Part shown: positions 55,786 to 63,311 of the stretch, one piece after another
Position numbering within the stretch: the stretch's first letter is position 1
Layout: each line of letters opens with the position of its first letter
Source of the DNA: Alphaproteobacteria bacterium
GTDB taxonomy: Bacteria; Pseudomonadota; Alphaproteobacteria; CAAHEQ01; UBA3637
Direction: 5' to 3'
Length of the DNA stretch: 63,338 nt
Assembly: GCA_015062395.1 (NCBI GenBank)
Contig: SUUS01000006.1
Location: forward strand, 1 to 63,338
The notes under the pieces: model-generated
Seen by the model: the letters and a program-made list of their open reading frames with translations, nothing else
Told to the model about the DNA's origin: nothing
Database searches by the model: none
Made by a program: the position numbers and the translations under genes

Positions 55786-56515
55786 TATTTTTTCTAATTT
55801 CTTTCAATGTTTCTGAGCAAGATCCAAATTTAAATTGAGATACATAACGTCTGTCTGGATGAACTGCACTAAAATCTTGATTTCTTCCCCAGGGTTGGTA
55901 TGTCAAAAAAGCAACATTTACTGATGATTCATTGATTACTGGTAAATTAGTTAATAATTCATCTCGAGATGCCCATAATCCAGAAGCCAATGATCCATGA
56001 TATAGAAATTCAGCTGTTTCATACTCATCAGATTTCCCGATAAATAAAACTCTATCCAAAATTTTTTTTACAAATTTTTCAGAGTTTAAAAATGTATTTA
56101 ATTTCTTTATCTTTTCAGGATTTTGATGGATATATTCTCTTGATGATAAACGCATAGTTCCTGTATCATTATCCGTTCCATCTGCATAATGATAATATTT
56201 CAAAAGAGAAATTGCCTCTTGGGGAAAATCAATATTTTCTAAAAAGTTTAAAAACATTTCAAATTTTTCTTGATGTACACTATTTCCAGATCCACATTTT
56301 AGACTTATAGGATATCGTTTTTCATTTATAATAATAATACAATCTGGTTTTTGGCCACTTTGAGCTTTTACACAGGTAATCTCTCCAGAAAACTCTTCTT
56401 GCTTTGTAATAAATTTCAAAAACTTCTGAAAATTCTCATTTAAATCGCAGAACCTTTTCTTATTTAAATATTTTCTAAAATCTTTTTCATTTACAAAACC
56501 AGTATTTATCGCCAT
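55778..56515 (-). CDS. Putative type II restriction endonuclease subunit (PD-(D/E)xK-like)
   Basis: 245 residues. 'GQKPDCIIIINEKRYPISLKCGSGNSVHQEKFEMF' (about 53-87) fits the PD-x(n)-(E/S)xK nuclease core: Pro-Asp59, then Ser-x-Lys74 on the next strand. Ser in place of Glu/Asp at the second acidic position occurs in some restriction enzymes. The C-terminus 'VAFLTYQPWGRNQDFSAVHPDRRYVSQFKFG' may contact DNA. It stands first in a minus-strand pair convergent with two cytosine methyltransferases, which defines a restriction-modification locus. The site specificity cannot be read. Confidence 0.75.
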   Translation of the reverse strand: MAINTGFVNEKDFRKYLNKKRFCDLNENFQKFLKFITKQEEFSGEITCVKAQSGQKPDCIIIINEKRYPISLKCGSGNSVHQEKFEMFLNFLENIDFPQEAISLLKYYHYADGTDNDTGTMRLSSREYIHQNPEKIKKLNTFLNSEKFVKKILDRVLFIGKSDEYETAEFLYHGSLASGLWASRDELLTNLPVINESSVNVAFLTYQPWGRNQDFSAVHPDRRYVSQFKFGSCSETLKEIRKNND

Positions 56516-56598
56516 ACAAAGAACTCCTTCCTACCGTGTGTTAGTATATAAGGATATACTTTGATTTGCAAGAGAAAATTTTTTAATCTACTTACTTA

Positions 56599-56722
56599 AA
56601 CCTCGGTTTTGATGAAATCGAGGTTATTTTTTACTTCCTGCCCCTAGGACATGTTTTGAAAATATCATAGTTATTGATGAAATTTTGTATTTTTAACCTT
56701 TGTATATGTGCAGGCAGAGGTT
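56599..56722 (+). repeat. Multi-hairpin module R2
   Basis: Contains AACCTCGGTTT-TGATG-AAATCGAGGTT, a partial CTTCCTGCCC element, and AACCTTTG...CAGAGGTT (one G-T wobble). It lies between the restriction-modification genes and the small-gene operon. From 56723 to 56888 there is a TATAAT box (56848-56853) but no clear -35. Confidence 0.75.
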
Positions 56723-56888
56723 AAAATTGCCTTTAATTTCTACTTTTTACTAACAAAACTCTAATTTTTTGTAGAAAAAGGCTCAAAAAAGTAGAATTTT
56801 TCTAATTTTTTTGCGTTTGGGGGGCTCGCGAATGGCTAAAAACGCGATATAATATACCTATAACCAACGGAAAAGAAAGGATTTTATT

Positions 56889-57023
56889 ATGTATCAAATA
56901 AAAGTAAATGGAATTTTAATGCCGACAATTTATTGGTCTTTAAGAGAGGCAATAGAAGCCTGTCAACGTGAAGCCGAACGTGGTTGTGCAGTTATGACAG
57001 ATATCATATCAGTTGAACAATAA
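56889..57023 (+). CDS. Small protein (44 aa)
   Basis: ATG at 56889 with AAAGGA 8 nt upstream and TATAAT at 56848-56853. MYQIKVNGILMPTIYWSLRE followed by AIEACQREAERGCAVMTDII: a short strand-strand-helix protein of the type found in phage and plasmid operons. It is first of four plus-strand small genes (56889, 57047, 57330, 57517) with short gaps or overlaps, so one operon. No known domain. Confidence 0.65.
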   Translation: MYQIKVNGILMPTIYWSLREAIEACQREAERGCAVMTDIISVEQ

Positions 57024-57046
57024 ATAAACAGAAAGGAGAAACGTTT

Positions 57047-57337
57047 ATGTTAAATCAATTTCAAGCTTACTTAGTTCAAAGAGGATATAGAGAATTTTCA
57101 ATTAATGGCAATCCATCAACAGCCATAGACTATGCATGGAGAGTTGCTAAAGTATGTGAAAAAGAAAATTATACAGCAAAGCAATTAGCTGACAACATCA
57201 ACACTATTTTAGAACAATATGGTCATTGTGGTGATAAATGGACGATTGGCAGACGTAGTCATGAAAGCTATATCAATGCCTTAAAACAATTCAGAAAGTT
57301 TGTGTTAGTTCAACGTTTTGGAGGCGTCAATGCCTAA
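57047..57337 (+). CDS. Small protein resembling a tyrosine-recombinase core-binding domain (96 aa)
   Basis: The whole protein is helical: 'LNQFQAYLVQRGYREFSINGNPSTAIDYAWRVAKVC', 'RSHESYINALKQFRKFV'. This is the order of the N-terminal SAM-like DNA-binding part of tyrosine integrases (a first helix 'F..YL...G', then a paired helix around 'Y...V.....', then 'N.LK.F..F'). No catalytic Arg/His/Tyr domain follows; the next gene begins at once. It could be a stand-alone DNA-binding helper of an integrase. A ribosome site AAAGGAG precedes it. Confidence 0.65.
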   Translation: MLNQFQAYLVQRGYREFSINGNPSTAIDYAWRVAKVCEKENYTAKQLADNINTILEQYGHCGDKWTIGRRSHESYINALKQFRKFVLVQRFGGVNA

Positions 57338-57527
57338 ATATCCTAATATTACAGTTGAATTAGTCGGTAAAGATGGAAACGCTTTTAATATCTTAGGTAT
57401 CTGTAGACGTGCTATGAAACATGCAGGACTATCTGAAACTGAAATAAACGAATTTAAAAAAGAAGCAATGAGTGCTGATTATAACCATCTTCTAGCTACT
57501 TGTACGGAGTATTTTAATGTCGAATAA
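57330..57527 (+). CDS. Small conserved phage/plasmid-type protein (65 aa)
   Basis: Starts at ATG 57330 with GGAGG at 5 nt; it overlaps the previous stop by 8 bp. Sequence pattern 'PNITVELVGKDGNAFNILG' and 'AMSADYNHLLATCTEYF' matches a small family that I recall from many phages and conjugative elements (VEL.G.DGNAF.ILG...EA...DYDHLL). The function is unknown. It overlaps the next gene by 11 bp. Confidence 0.75.
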   Translation: MPKYPNITVELVGKDGNAFNILGICRRAMKHAGLSETEINEFKKEAMSADYNHLLATCTEYFNVE

Positions 57528-57858
57528 AGGGATAGATAAAGTAGCCAAGATCAGAAAATTGAATGATTTGCTTAGACGTTATGGAATCGGCGGCCAAATA
57601 CTTTTAACACGATCCATTAGATCTAAATCAAAAGAAGAAATTGCCGAAATATTTGAAAAGATAAGAACGTTTAGTGATTTTCATAGAGGAAATGATCCAT
57701 ATTCAGAAAGAGATTTTGGCAGTTTTGATTATAAAGGTGAAAAGATAGTGTGGAAAGTAGATTATTACTCACCTGATATGAAATATGGTTCAGAGGATCC
57801 TTCAGATCCGTCAAAGTGTGCCAGAACCCTCACTATTATGCTTGATTCAGATTGGTGA
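57517..57858 (+). CDS. DUF3768 family protein
   Basis: 113 residues. 'KIRKLNDLLRR..IGGQILLT', 'GNDPYSERDFGSFDYKGEKIVWKVDYY', 'GSEDPSDPSKCARTLTIMLDSDW' are the family blocks (ND.LR...GG, NDPY.E.DFG, W.DYYD, GS.DP.D...T.R.LTIML). DUF3768 proteins occur widely on alphaproteobacterial plasmids and mobile elements, with no proven function. It is last in the small-gene operon and is followed by a strong terminator. Confidence 0.85.
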   Translation: MSNKGIDKVAKIRKLNDLLRRYGIGGQILLTRSIRSKSKEEIAEIFEKIRTFSDFHRGNDPYSERDFGSFDYKGEKIVWKVDYYSPDMKYGSEDPSDPSKCARTLTIMLDSDW

Positions 57859-57898
57859 TCTAATTGAAAAATCAAAAAATATGATAAAAATAAAATGT

Positions 57899-57930
57899 AC
57901 CGCTATTTTCTTAGATAGCGGTTATTTTTT
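57899..57930 (+). terminator. Terminator of the small-gene operon
   Basis: ACCGCTAT...ATAGCGGT hairpin followed by TATTTTTT. The remaining sequence to 58164 shows a weak minus-strand frame without ribosome site. Confidence 0.85.
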
Positions 57931-58164
57931 AGCTATAAATTCCCAAATCAGTTTAAATCATCCGTGGTGAGCAGTTTTATTTTGGTATAGGTTGGCACAT
58001 CTTTTTAATCCGTTGTGTCCGGAGGCTTGTTTCTGGCTCATTGGGATAGTGTTATGAAGAAGTGTTAAAATTTTTCGCTCACCATTTCTAGGTAGAGCAC
58101 TTTTTCGTCTGCTTTCCCCAAAAAATGGACTGATTACTATTTCTCTCATATAGTAAATAAAAAT

Positions 58165-58752
58165 TTATGGAGCAGATAAAAACCACTCACGTATACATTC
58201 ATTTTTATTATATTGGTTAAAATGACGGATAGGTTTCTGAAAATCTTTGGTCGTAAATATTCTGCTGGGCCTGAAACGTCTGTCTTTTTCTGATTTCACA
58301 AACTCTTTATCACCATAACACCAGATTTGCTTCATATCTAATGGCTGTCCGGTTATATCTATTAAAGTTTTATCCCTTACATCGGATATGTAATAGTAAT
58401 ATAGCGTTAAATGATTGAGCATAAACTCATAAAAGTCTTGAACCTTGTTTTTAGGTAGGTCTATTAAAATATGTAAATGTGGTGTGCTTTCATCTATATC
58501 TCTGTTCTTACCATGCTCTAAGAATACTATCATCTTATATTGTTTTTCAGGATGTTTGTTGTATCTTTTACCAAGAGTTTTGGAATAATATTTTCCCAGT
58601 CCTTCTTTAAAACGATATGCAAGAGTCTGTTCAGAGATATTTGTTTGTCCAGGATTAAAGGTAATGAACGTATTAGGTACAAAGCCATTTTCATATAACC
58701 GTTTGATTATCTTTTCTTGTTCTGGACTTGATATTTCAACGATATTGCGCAT
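58165..58752 (-). CDS. HUH-motif replication/relaxase-like protein (195 aa)
   Basis: 'STPHLHILIDLP' (His92-x-His94) is a good HUH motif, set in a strand as in replication initiators, relaxases and Y1 transposases. Upstream 'KMIVFLEHGKNRD' supplies the neighbouring strand ('.E.....'), as in Rep motif order. The candidate nucleophile Tyr lies in 'NHLTLYYYYISDV' (about 112-124) or further on. The size fits an inovirus Gp2/small Rep-like protein. Likely role: nicking for rolling-circle replication of the mobile element. The ribosome site AAAGGAG overlaps properly. The catalytic residues need confirmation. Confidence 0.7.
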   Translation of the reverse strand: MRNIVEISSPEQEKIIKRLYENGFVPNTFITFNPGQTNISEQTLAYRFKEGLGKYYSKTLGKRYNKHPEKQYKMIVFLEHGKNRDIDESTPHLHILIDLPKNKVQDFYEFMLNHLTLYYYYISDVRDKTLIDITGQPLDMKQIWCYGDKEFVKSEKDRRFRPSRIFTTKDFQKPIRHFNQYNKNECIREWFLSAP

Positions 58753-59050
58753 TTCATTGTCTCCTTTTTTAAGTGAAGAGAGGGTATACTTATGAATAGA
58801 TAAAGGAGAAGTCTCGCTTTACCTGTACGCCTTTTTCAGAATCTAAACAGGAAGAAAACTTCAACTATTTTCAAGCAATTCTTCAAAATTCGGTACCATT
58901 CATACTTTTTATAGAACATTTTGTTTTTGAAATTTAATGCGGTAGAAACTTACTTTTTACAATAATGCCCTGAAAACCGTTTTAACATGTCCTGAATCAT
59001 AAGAAATGTAAAACCGTTTGTTTGTGCTTGAGATGTTTTTTTTGAATAAG

Positions 59051-59189
59051 TGACATCAACGTCATATAATGGAATAAAAAATAACCTCGATTTTTAATAA
59101 ACCGAGGTTATGTACTATTCACTTCTTGCCCTAAGGGCAGGTTTTGAATATCACATTTGTTAACCTTTGTATATATGTAGGTAGAGGTT
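59051..59189 (+). repeat. Multi-hairpin module R3
   Basis: TGACATCAACGTCA, AACCTCGATTT...AAACCGAGGTT, CTTCTTGCCC-TAA-GGGCAG and AACCTTTG...TAGAGGTT, i.e. all four elements of R1 in a different order. It also shares ATGTAAAACCGTTT just upstream with R1 (around 52630 and 59007). Confidence 0.75.
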
Positions 59190-59284
59190 GAAATGAACAA
59201 TTACACTGAACAAGTATAGCCTCTCATTGGCTCTCGCACGTAAAGGCTCATGCAAAAAAATACTCCATTAACGATGTTGCATTT

Positions 59285-59391
59285 ATTTTTATGTCTGGGA
59301 TATGCCGATAGGGTTCCCGAGGTCCTCTAGATGGCAGGTAGGGCTCCCAAGAGGGCAGTAGCAATAAGCGTGTTATAGAAACACCTTTTTC
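59285..59391 (+). ncRNA. Possible small RNA: G+C-rich degenerate direct repeat with terminator
   Basis: Two related blocks, ATGCCGATAGGGTTCCCGAG (59302) and ATGGCAGGTAGGGCTCCCAA (59331), are followed by GTGTT-ATAG-AAACAC and a T-run (59370-59391), like a terminator. The composition stands out from the AT-rich surroundings. No family is recognised and no promoter is convincing. Confidence 0.35.
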
Positions 59392-59424
59392 TTATCCAAA
59401 CTCAGTCTGAATACATTTAGTTAT

Positions 59425-59613
59425 CTCTGGGATAAAAAATTGACATCCCAAGACAGAAGCATTGAAAACAAAGGATTTTTTGAATTTTGAGTCCGTGTAA
59501 GGCTGAAAAAAGAGCTTTTTGAAAAACACTGTACACGGACCAATATAAGTGCTTGTAAAATAAAGAAAAAGTCGCTAAAAATAGCGACTTATCTGTTTTG
59601 GCTGGGGTGGCTG
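59425..59613 (-). repeat. Recurring unit, copy D (joined to the intact tRNA-Gln)
   Basis: Here the unit is in its natural place: the 3' end of tRNA-Gln, its terminator hairpin AGTCGCTA-TTTT-TAGCGACT, the GTCCGTGTA / TACACGGAC hairpin and the conserved distal bases. The element side begins near 59425. Confidence 0.85.
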
Positions 59614-59673
59614 GATTCGAACCAACGAATGACGGGATCAAAACCCGTTGCCTTACCACTTGGCGACACCCCA
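59599..59673 (-). tRNA. tRNA-Gln (anticodon TTG), CCA encoded
   Basis: Cloverleaf on the minus strand: acceptor TGGGGTG / CACCCCA, D-arm GCCAAGTGGTAAGGC, anticodon stem ACGGG-TTTTGAT-CCCGT with TTG, T-arm with GGTTCGAATCC, discriminator G and CCA. U1-A72 is typical of tRNA-Gln. Its last 16 nt recur as the core of the repeat units at 46.0 and 47.7 kb, so it is the integration site of the accessory region. Confidence 0.95.
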
Positions 59674-59789
59674 ATTTCGAAACTGAAATCTTTTATACTC
59701 GATTCTAAAACAAATTGCAAGAACTTTTTCATAAAAAAGATAAATAAACTTTTCTTTGCAAAAAAATGACAATCAAAAATTGAAAAAAA

Positions 59790-60851
59790 TCATTTCAATA
59801 TAATTTCCGTTATTTCTGGACAGGTTCCCAAACGCAAAGGAAGACCTCCCCAAACGCCTGTTCCATGACTGACGTATAAATAATGCTCTCCTTTCTGATA
59901 CAATCCCTTTAAATAACCTTTATTTGATTTTTTTGTCATTAAATTAAAAGGCCAAAACAACTGCCCACCATGCGTATGTCCTGATAATTGCAGAAAGACA
60001 TGCTGTCGAATAGCCTCATCAAACAATTCAGGATAGTGTGACAGTAAAATACGTTTTTTAGATAAATCCGAATTTTCAAATGTTTTTTCTAAATCTGGTG
60101 GCGTTTCATCAAAAGCCGAAGCATTTGGCATACCTACTCCACCAACAACAAAGTGACCCAAATCAACAGATGTATTTTCCAGTAATTTTAATCCCAAACT
60201 TTCAAATGTTTTTTTCCAACGCCCTGCTCCATAATAATACTCATGATTACCTAAAACGTAATAAACGGGAGCTTTTAATTTTTTTAAAGGCAGTAAGTCA
60301 TTCATTAAAACATCTGGAGAACCATCTATTAAATCTCCAGTAATTACAACAACATCAGGTTTTAAAGCATTTGTTTTTTGAACTACTTTTTCAAGCCACT
60401 TTCCAGAAAAACCACTTCCTATATGTAAATCTGTCAGTTGAACAATTTTAAATGGCTCCACTAAACCAGCATTTATTGTAATTTGATGAACAGAAGGAAC
60501 TTTAACTGCCATAAAAACACCGATAAAAGACAAAATAAATGCAGTTATAAAAACGCTGTATAACGGCAAAAAAACGCTAAAAAAAGCCAGAATACAAACA
60601 AATAACGTGCAAAGAAACATAAACAAAATAAAAGCAAAGAAAAAACCAAGTATAAACATCGCAGGCTCCGAATTTAATTGAGGAAAGAATGGAGATAAGA
60701 AAAATACCAATCCTGTTTTTTGTGAAAATAATAAAATTATTGCACTGAAAAACATTTTCCATTTCAAAGATATATTTAATGGCAGAACAGAAAACTTAAT
60801 AATAAAAATTGCCATTAAAATTGTAATTAATGTTAAACCTAAAAAAAACAT
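59790..60851 (-). CDS. Membrane-anchored metallophosphoesterase (LpxG/YkoQ-like)
   Basis: 353 residues. Four membrane helices lie in the first about 125 residues, then a calcineurin-like phosphoesterase: 'VQLTDLHIG' (DxH), 'VVITGDLIDG' (GDxxD), 'YYVLGNHEYYYG' (GNHE), 'LLSHYPE' and 'LQLSGHTHGGQLFWP' (GHTH). All metal ligands are present. Related enzymes include YkoQ/YaeI types and LpxG, a UDP-2,3-diacylglucosamine hydrolase of lipid A synthesis; which applies here is open. It lies outside the element, 117 bp past tRNA-Gln on the same strand. Confidence 0.9.
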   Translation of the reverse strand: MFFLGLTLITILMAIFIIKFSVLPLNISLKWKMFFSAIILLFSQKTGLVFFLSPFFPQLNSEPAMFILGFFFAFILFMFLCTLFVCILAFFSVFLPLYSVFITAFILSFIGVFMAVKVPSVHQITINAGLVEPFKIVQLTDLHIGSGFSGKWLEKVVQKTNALKPDVVVITGDLIDGSPDVLMNDLLPLKKLKAPVYYVLGNHEYYYGAGRWKKTFESLGLKLLENTSVDLGHFVVGGVGMPNASAFDETPPDLEKTFENSDLSKKRILLSHYPELFDEAIRQHVFLQLSGHTHGGQLFWPFNLMTKKSNKGYLKGLYQKGEHYLYVSHGTGVWGGLPLRLGTCPEITEIILK

Positions 60852-60909
60852 TTCAACCTCGCTTCAACATAAAGTATCGTTTTTTTCAATGTTTTGCAAG
60901 ATGTTTCTT

Positions 60910-60938
60910 TTGACATATCTGTTAAAATCGATTATAAA
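60910..60938 (+). promoter_or_regulatory. Promoter of the ABC-F gene, start point at the ATG
   Basis: TTGACA (60910-60915), 17-bp spacer, TATAAA (60933-60938), a near-consensus promoter. The ATG at 60945 is 6 nt further, so the mRNA is probably leaderless. An in-frame ATG at 60894 would lie upstream of this promoter and is not the start. Confidence 0.75.
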
Positions 60939-60944
60939 GACCTC

Positions 60945-62816
60945 ATGATAGATTTAAACGACATAACAATTCGAATTTGTGGCAAGATTTTACTGCAAAA
61001 TGCGTCAGCTCACATTGATGACAAGAAAAAAATTGGACTGATTGGGCATAATGGCTGTGGCAAATCAACACTTTTTCGGACTATTTTGAATGAAATAAGC
61101 CTTGAAAGTGGTTCAATATCTTTTCCAAGCAACCATAAGATTTCCTATATGAAACAAGAGTTTGATAACTTGGAAAATAATCCATTAAATTATTTATTAA
61201 AGGCAGATACGCAACGCAATAATTTATTAAAGCAACTGGAAAACGCAAATGAAATTGAACTGGGTGAAATTTATGAGCAATTAAATGCAATCGGAGCTGA
61301 TACTGCCGAAGCAAGAGCTTGTCAAATACTAAAAGGCTTGGGTTTTAAAGATGAAGATTTTATAAAGCCGTTAAAAGAATTTTCTGGAGGTTGGCGCATG
61401 CGTGTTGCTTTGGCCGCTACGTTGTTTCAACCCTCTGATATATTGCTGTTAGATGAACCAACAAATCATCTGGATTTAGAAAGCAGTATATGGTTATTAG
61501 ATTACTTAAAAAAATATCGAGGGACGTTGTTGTTAATTTCTCACGATAAAAACTTTTTGAATAACTTATGTGATACGATTGTCCATTTTGAAGCATGTAA
61601 GTTAAATACATACTCTGGAAACTATGACGACTTTCAAAAACTGCGCGCAAATAAAATCGAATTACAAAATAAATTAGTGGAAAAACAAGAAGCGAAAAAA
61701 GCACACTTACAATCTTTTGTGGATCGTTTCAGATATAAAGCAACTAAAGCAAAACAAGCGCAAAGCAGATTAAAAATTTTAGAAAAGATGACTTTTAATC
61801 CCGTCATATATGAAAATATCTCCACTCATTTTAAAATTCCTGAACCTATAGAACTAGCAAGTCCTATTTTTAAAATTGAAAATGGCGCTACTGGATACGA
61901 AGATAACAATCCCGTTTTAACGAAGCTCAATTTACAAATTGATAAAGATGACAGAATTGCCATTTTAGGAGCCAATGGTAATGGTAAATCTACGTTGGCA
62001 AAACTAATTTGTGGAAAAATCAAACTTTTTGACGGATCAATTAATCAATCAAAAAAAATAAATATAGGATATTTTGCACAACATCAAATGGAAATGTTGC
62101 CATCTGGAATGACTGCAACAGCATTAATGTCTTCTTTAATGCCTGAAGCAAATGAAACAAAAGTACGTACTCACCTGTCTTGTTTTGGATTAGACGGAAT
62201 AAAAGCAACAACTCAAATAGAAAAACTTTCAGGAGGAGAAAAAGCACGACTGCTTTTTGCTGTAATTACACATACGGCACCGAATTTATTGATTTTAGAT
62301 GAACCAACAAACCATCTTGATGTTGAGGCTCGAGAAGCTTTGATTGAAGCATTAAATAATTATACAGGAGCTGTTATTTTAATTACTCATGATTTAAATT
62401 TAATTGAAACTGTATGCGATAGGTTATGGTTGGTTCAAAATAAAACATGTATGCCTTATCTGGAAGATATTGAAACATATCAAAAAAATTTATTAGAGGC
62501 TCAAAAAACACCCTCGCAAAATAAAAAGGAAAACAAAACCATCTTAACACCTAAAGAACGCAGACAAAAGCAAGCTGTTAAATTACAAGCTTTACAACCA
62601 ATCAAAAAACAAATAAAATCTCTAGAACAGAAAATAGATACGATTAACGAACGAATACAAACCATTGAAAATAAATTTACAGAAAATTTATCTACATCGC
62701 AACTCATCGAATTTCAAAAAGAATTAAGCGATTTGAATAAAGAGCTAACAGAAAAAGAAAATCAATGGTTTAATTTAAACGAAGAACTTGAAAAAATAAG
62801 TGTTAATGATACTTGA
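60945..62816 (+). CDS. ABC-F family ATPase (ribosome-associated)
   Basis: About 623 residues from ATG 60945. Two ABC domains without membrane segments: Walker A GHNGCGKST, signature EFSGGWRMRVALAA, Walker B ILLLDEPTNHLDLES; then GANGNGKST, LSGGEKARLLFAV and LLILDEPTNHLDVEA. The P-site tRNA interaction motif lies in the linker (LQSFVDRFRYKATKAKQAQSR). A C-terminal coiled coil (about 545-620, KKQIKSLEQKIDTINERIQ) resembles Uup/YheS. ABC-F proteins act on stalled ribosomes or give antibiotic protection; the subtype is closest to Uup/YheS by layout. Confidence 0.93.
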   Translation: MIDLNDITIRICGKILLQNASAHIDDKKKIGLIGHNGCGKSTLFRTILNEISLESGSISFPSNHKISYMKQEFDNLENNPLNYLLKADTQRNNLLKQLENANEIELGEIYEQLNAIGADTAEARACQILKGLGFKDEDFIKPLKEFSGGWRMRVALAATLFQPSDILLLDEPTNHLDLESSIWLLDYLKKYRGTLLLISHDKNFLNNLCDTIVHFEACKLNTYSGNYDDFQKLRANKIELQNKLVEKQEAKKAHLQSFVDRFRYKATKAKQAQSRLKILEKMTFNPVIYENISTHFKIPEPIELASPIFKIENGATGYEDNNPVLTKLNLQIDKDDRIAILGANGNGKSTLAKLICGKIKLFDGSINQSKKINIGYFAQHQMEMLPSGMTATALMSSLMPEANETKVRTHLSCFGLDGIKATTQIEKLSGGEKARLLFAVITHTAPNLLILDEPTNHLDVEAREALIEALNNYTGAVILITHDLNLIETVCDRLWLVQNKTCMPYLEDIETYQKNLLEAQKTPSQNKKENKTILTPKERRQKQAVKLQALQPIKKQIKSLEQKIDTINERIQTIENKFTENLSTSQLIEFQKELSDLNKELTEKENQWFNLNEELEKISVNDT

Positions 62817-63238
62817 AAATAGTTTGATAAGAAAAAAATAGCGACATTAAGTCCTATCTTCAAGCCTATCCGTTATCCAATCGCCTCGTCATATTGAGCG
62901 TAAGCGAAGGGGCTATTGTTTTTTGTACGTCATCCACCGACCACGTCATTGTACGTCATCCTGAACGGATGTGAAGGATCTCATGAAGTGAGGTACGGTG
63001 TGTGTACAAAACCCTCCAGAGATTCTTTGGGCTGGCGCCCTTCAGAATGACGAACTCGTTTTTGTCATTCTGAGCGAATGCGAAGAATCCATTTGCCTCA
63101 TTTCAGGAGATTCTTCACCCTAAAGGGTTCAGAATGAGGAGGTGTCTGAATGACCTCCCACGCTTGATGAGATATTTCGCATTTGCTCAATATGACGTGA
63201 TAAAAAAAAGATAAAAATCCTATGTCCAAAAAACGTTC

Positions 63239-63267
63239 TTGACTAAAGGTCTGGTTTCGTTTAGAAT
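63239..63267 (+). promoter_or_regulatory. Promoter of the second pilin-like gene
   Basis: TTGACT (63239-63244), 17-bp spacer, TAGAAT (63262-63267), identical boxes to 8367-8395. Confidence 0.7.
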
Positions 63268-63311
63268 GAGGAAAATTTAACAAGTTTTTTTATAGAAAGG
63301 AAGTATTTAAT

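Noticed and set aside
57958-58149. 63-codon minus-strand frame after the HUH gene
   Set aside because: No ribosome site and no recognisable composition; it may be leftover sequence.
59417-59674. Minus-strand frame through unit D and the tRNA, with a similar frame in copies A, B and C (LYWSVYSVFQKALFSALHGL)
   Set aside because: It runs through the terminator hairpin and into tRNA-Gln. The similarity between copies follows from the conserved DNA unit, and the hairpin arms, not codons, are what is preserved.
60894-60944. Upstream ATG extending the ABC-F protein by 17 residues
   Set aside because: A near-consensus promoter lies inside this stretch and points to the ATG at 60945. The extra residues do not fit the family N-terminus.
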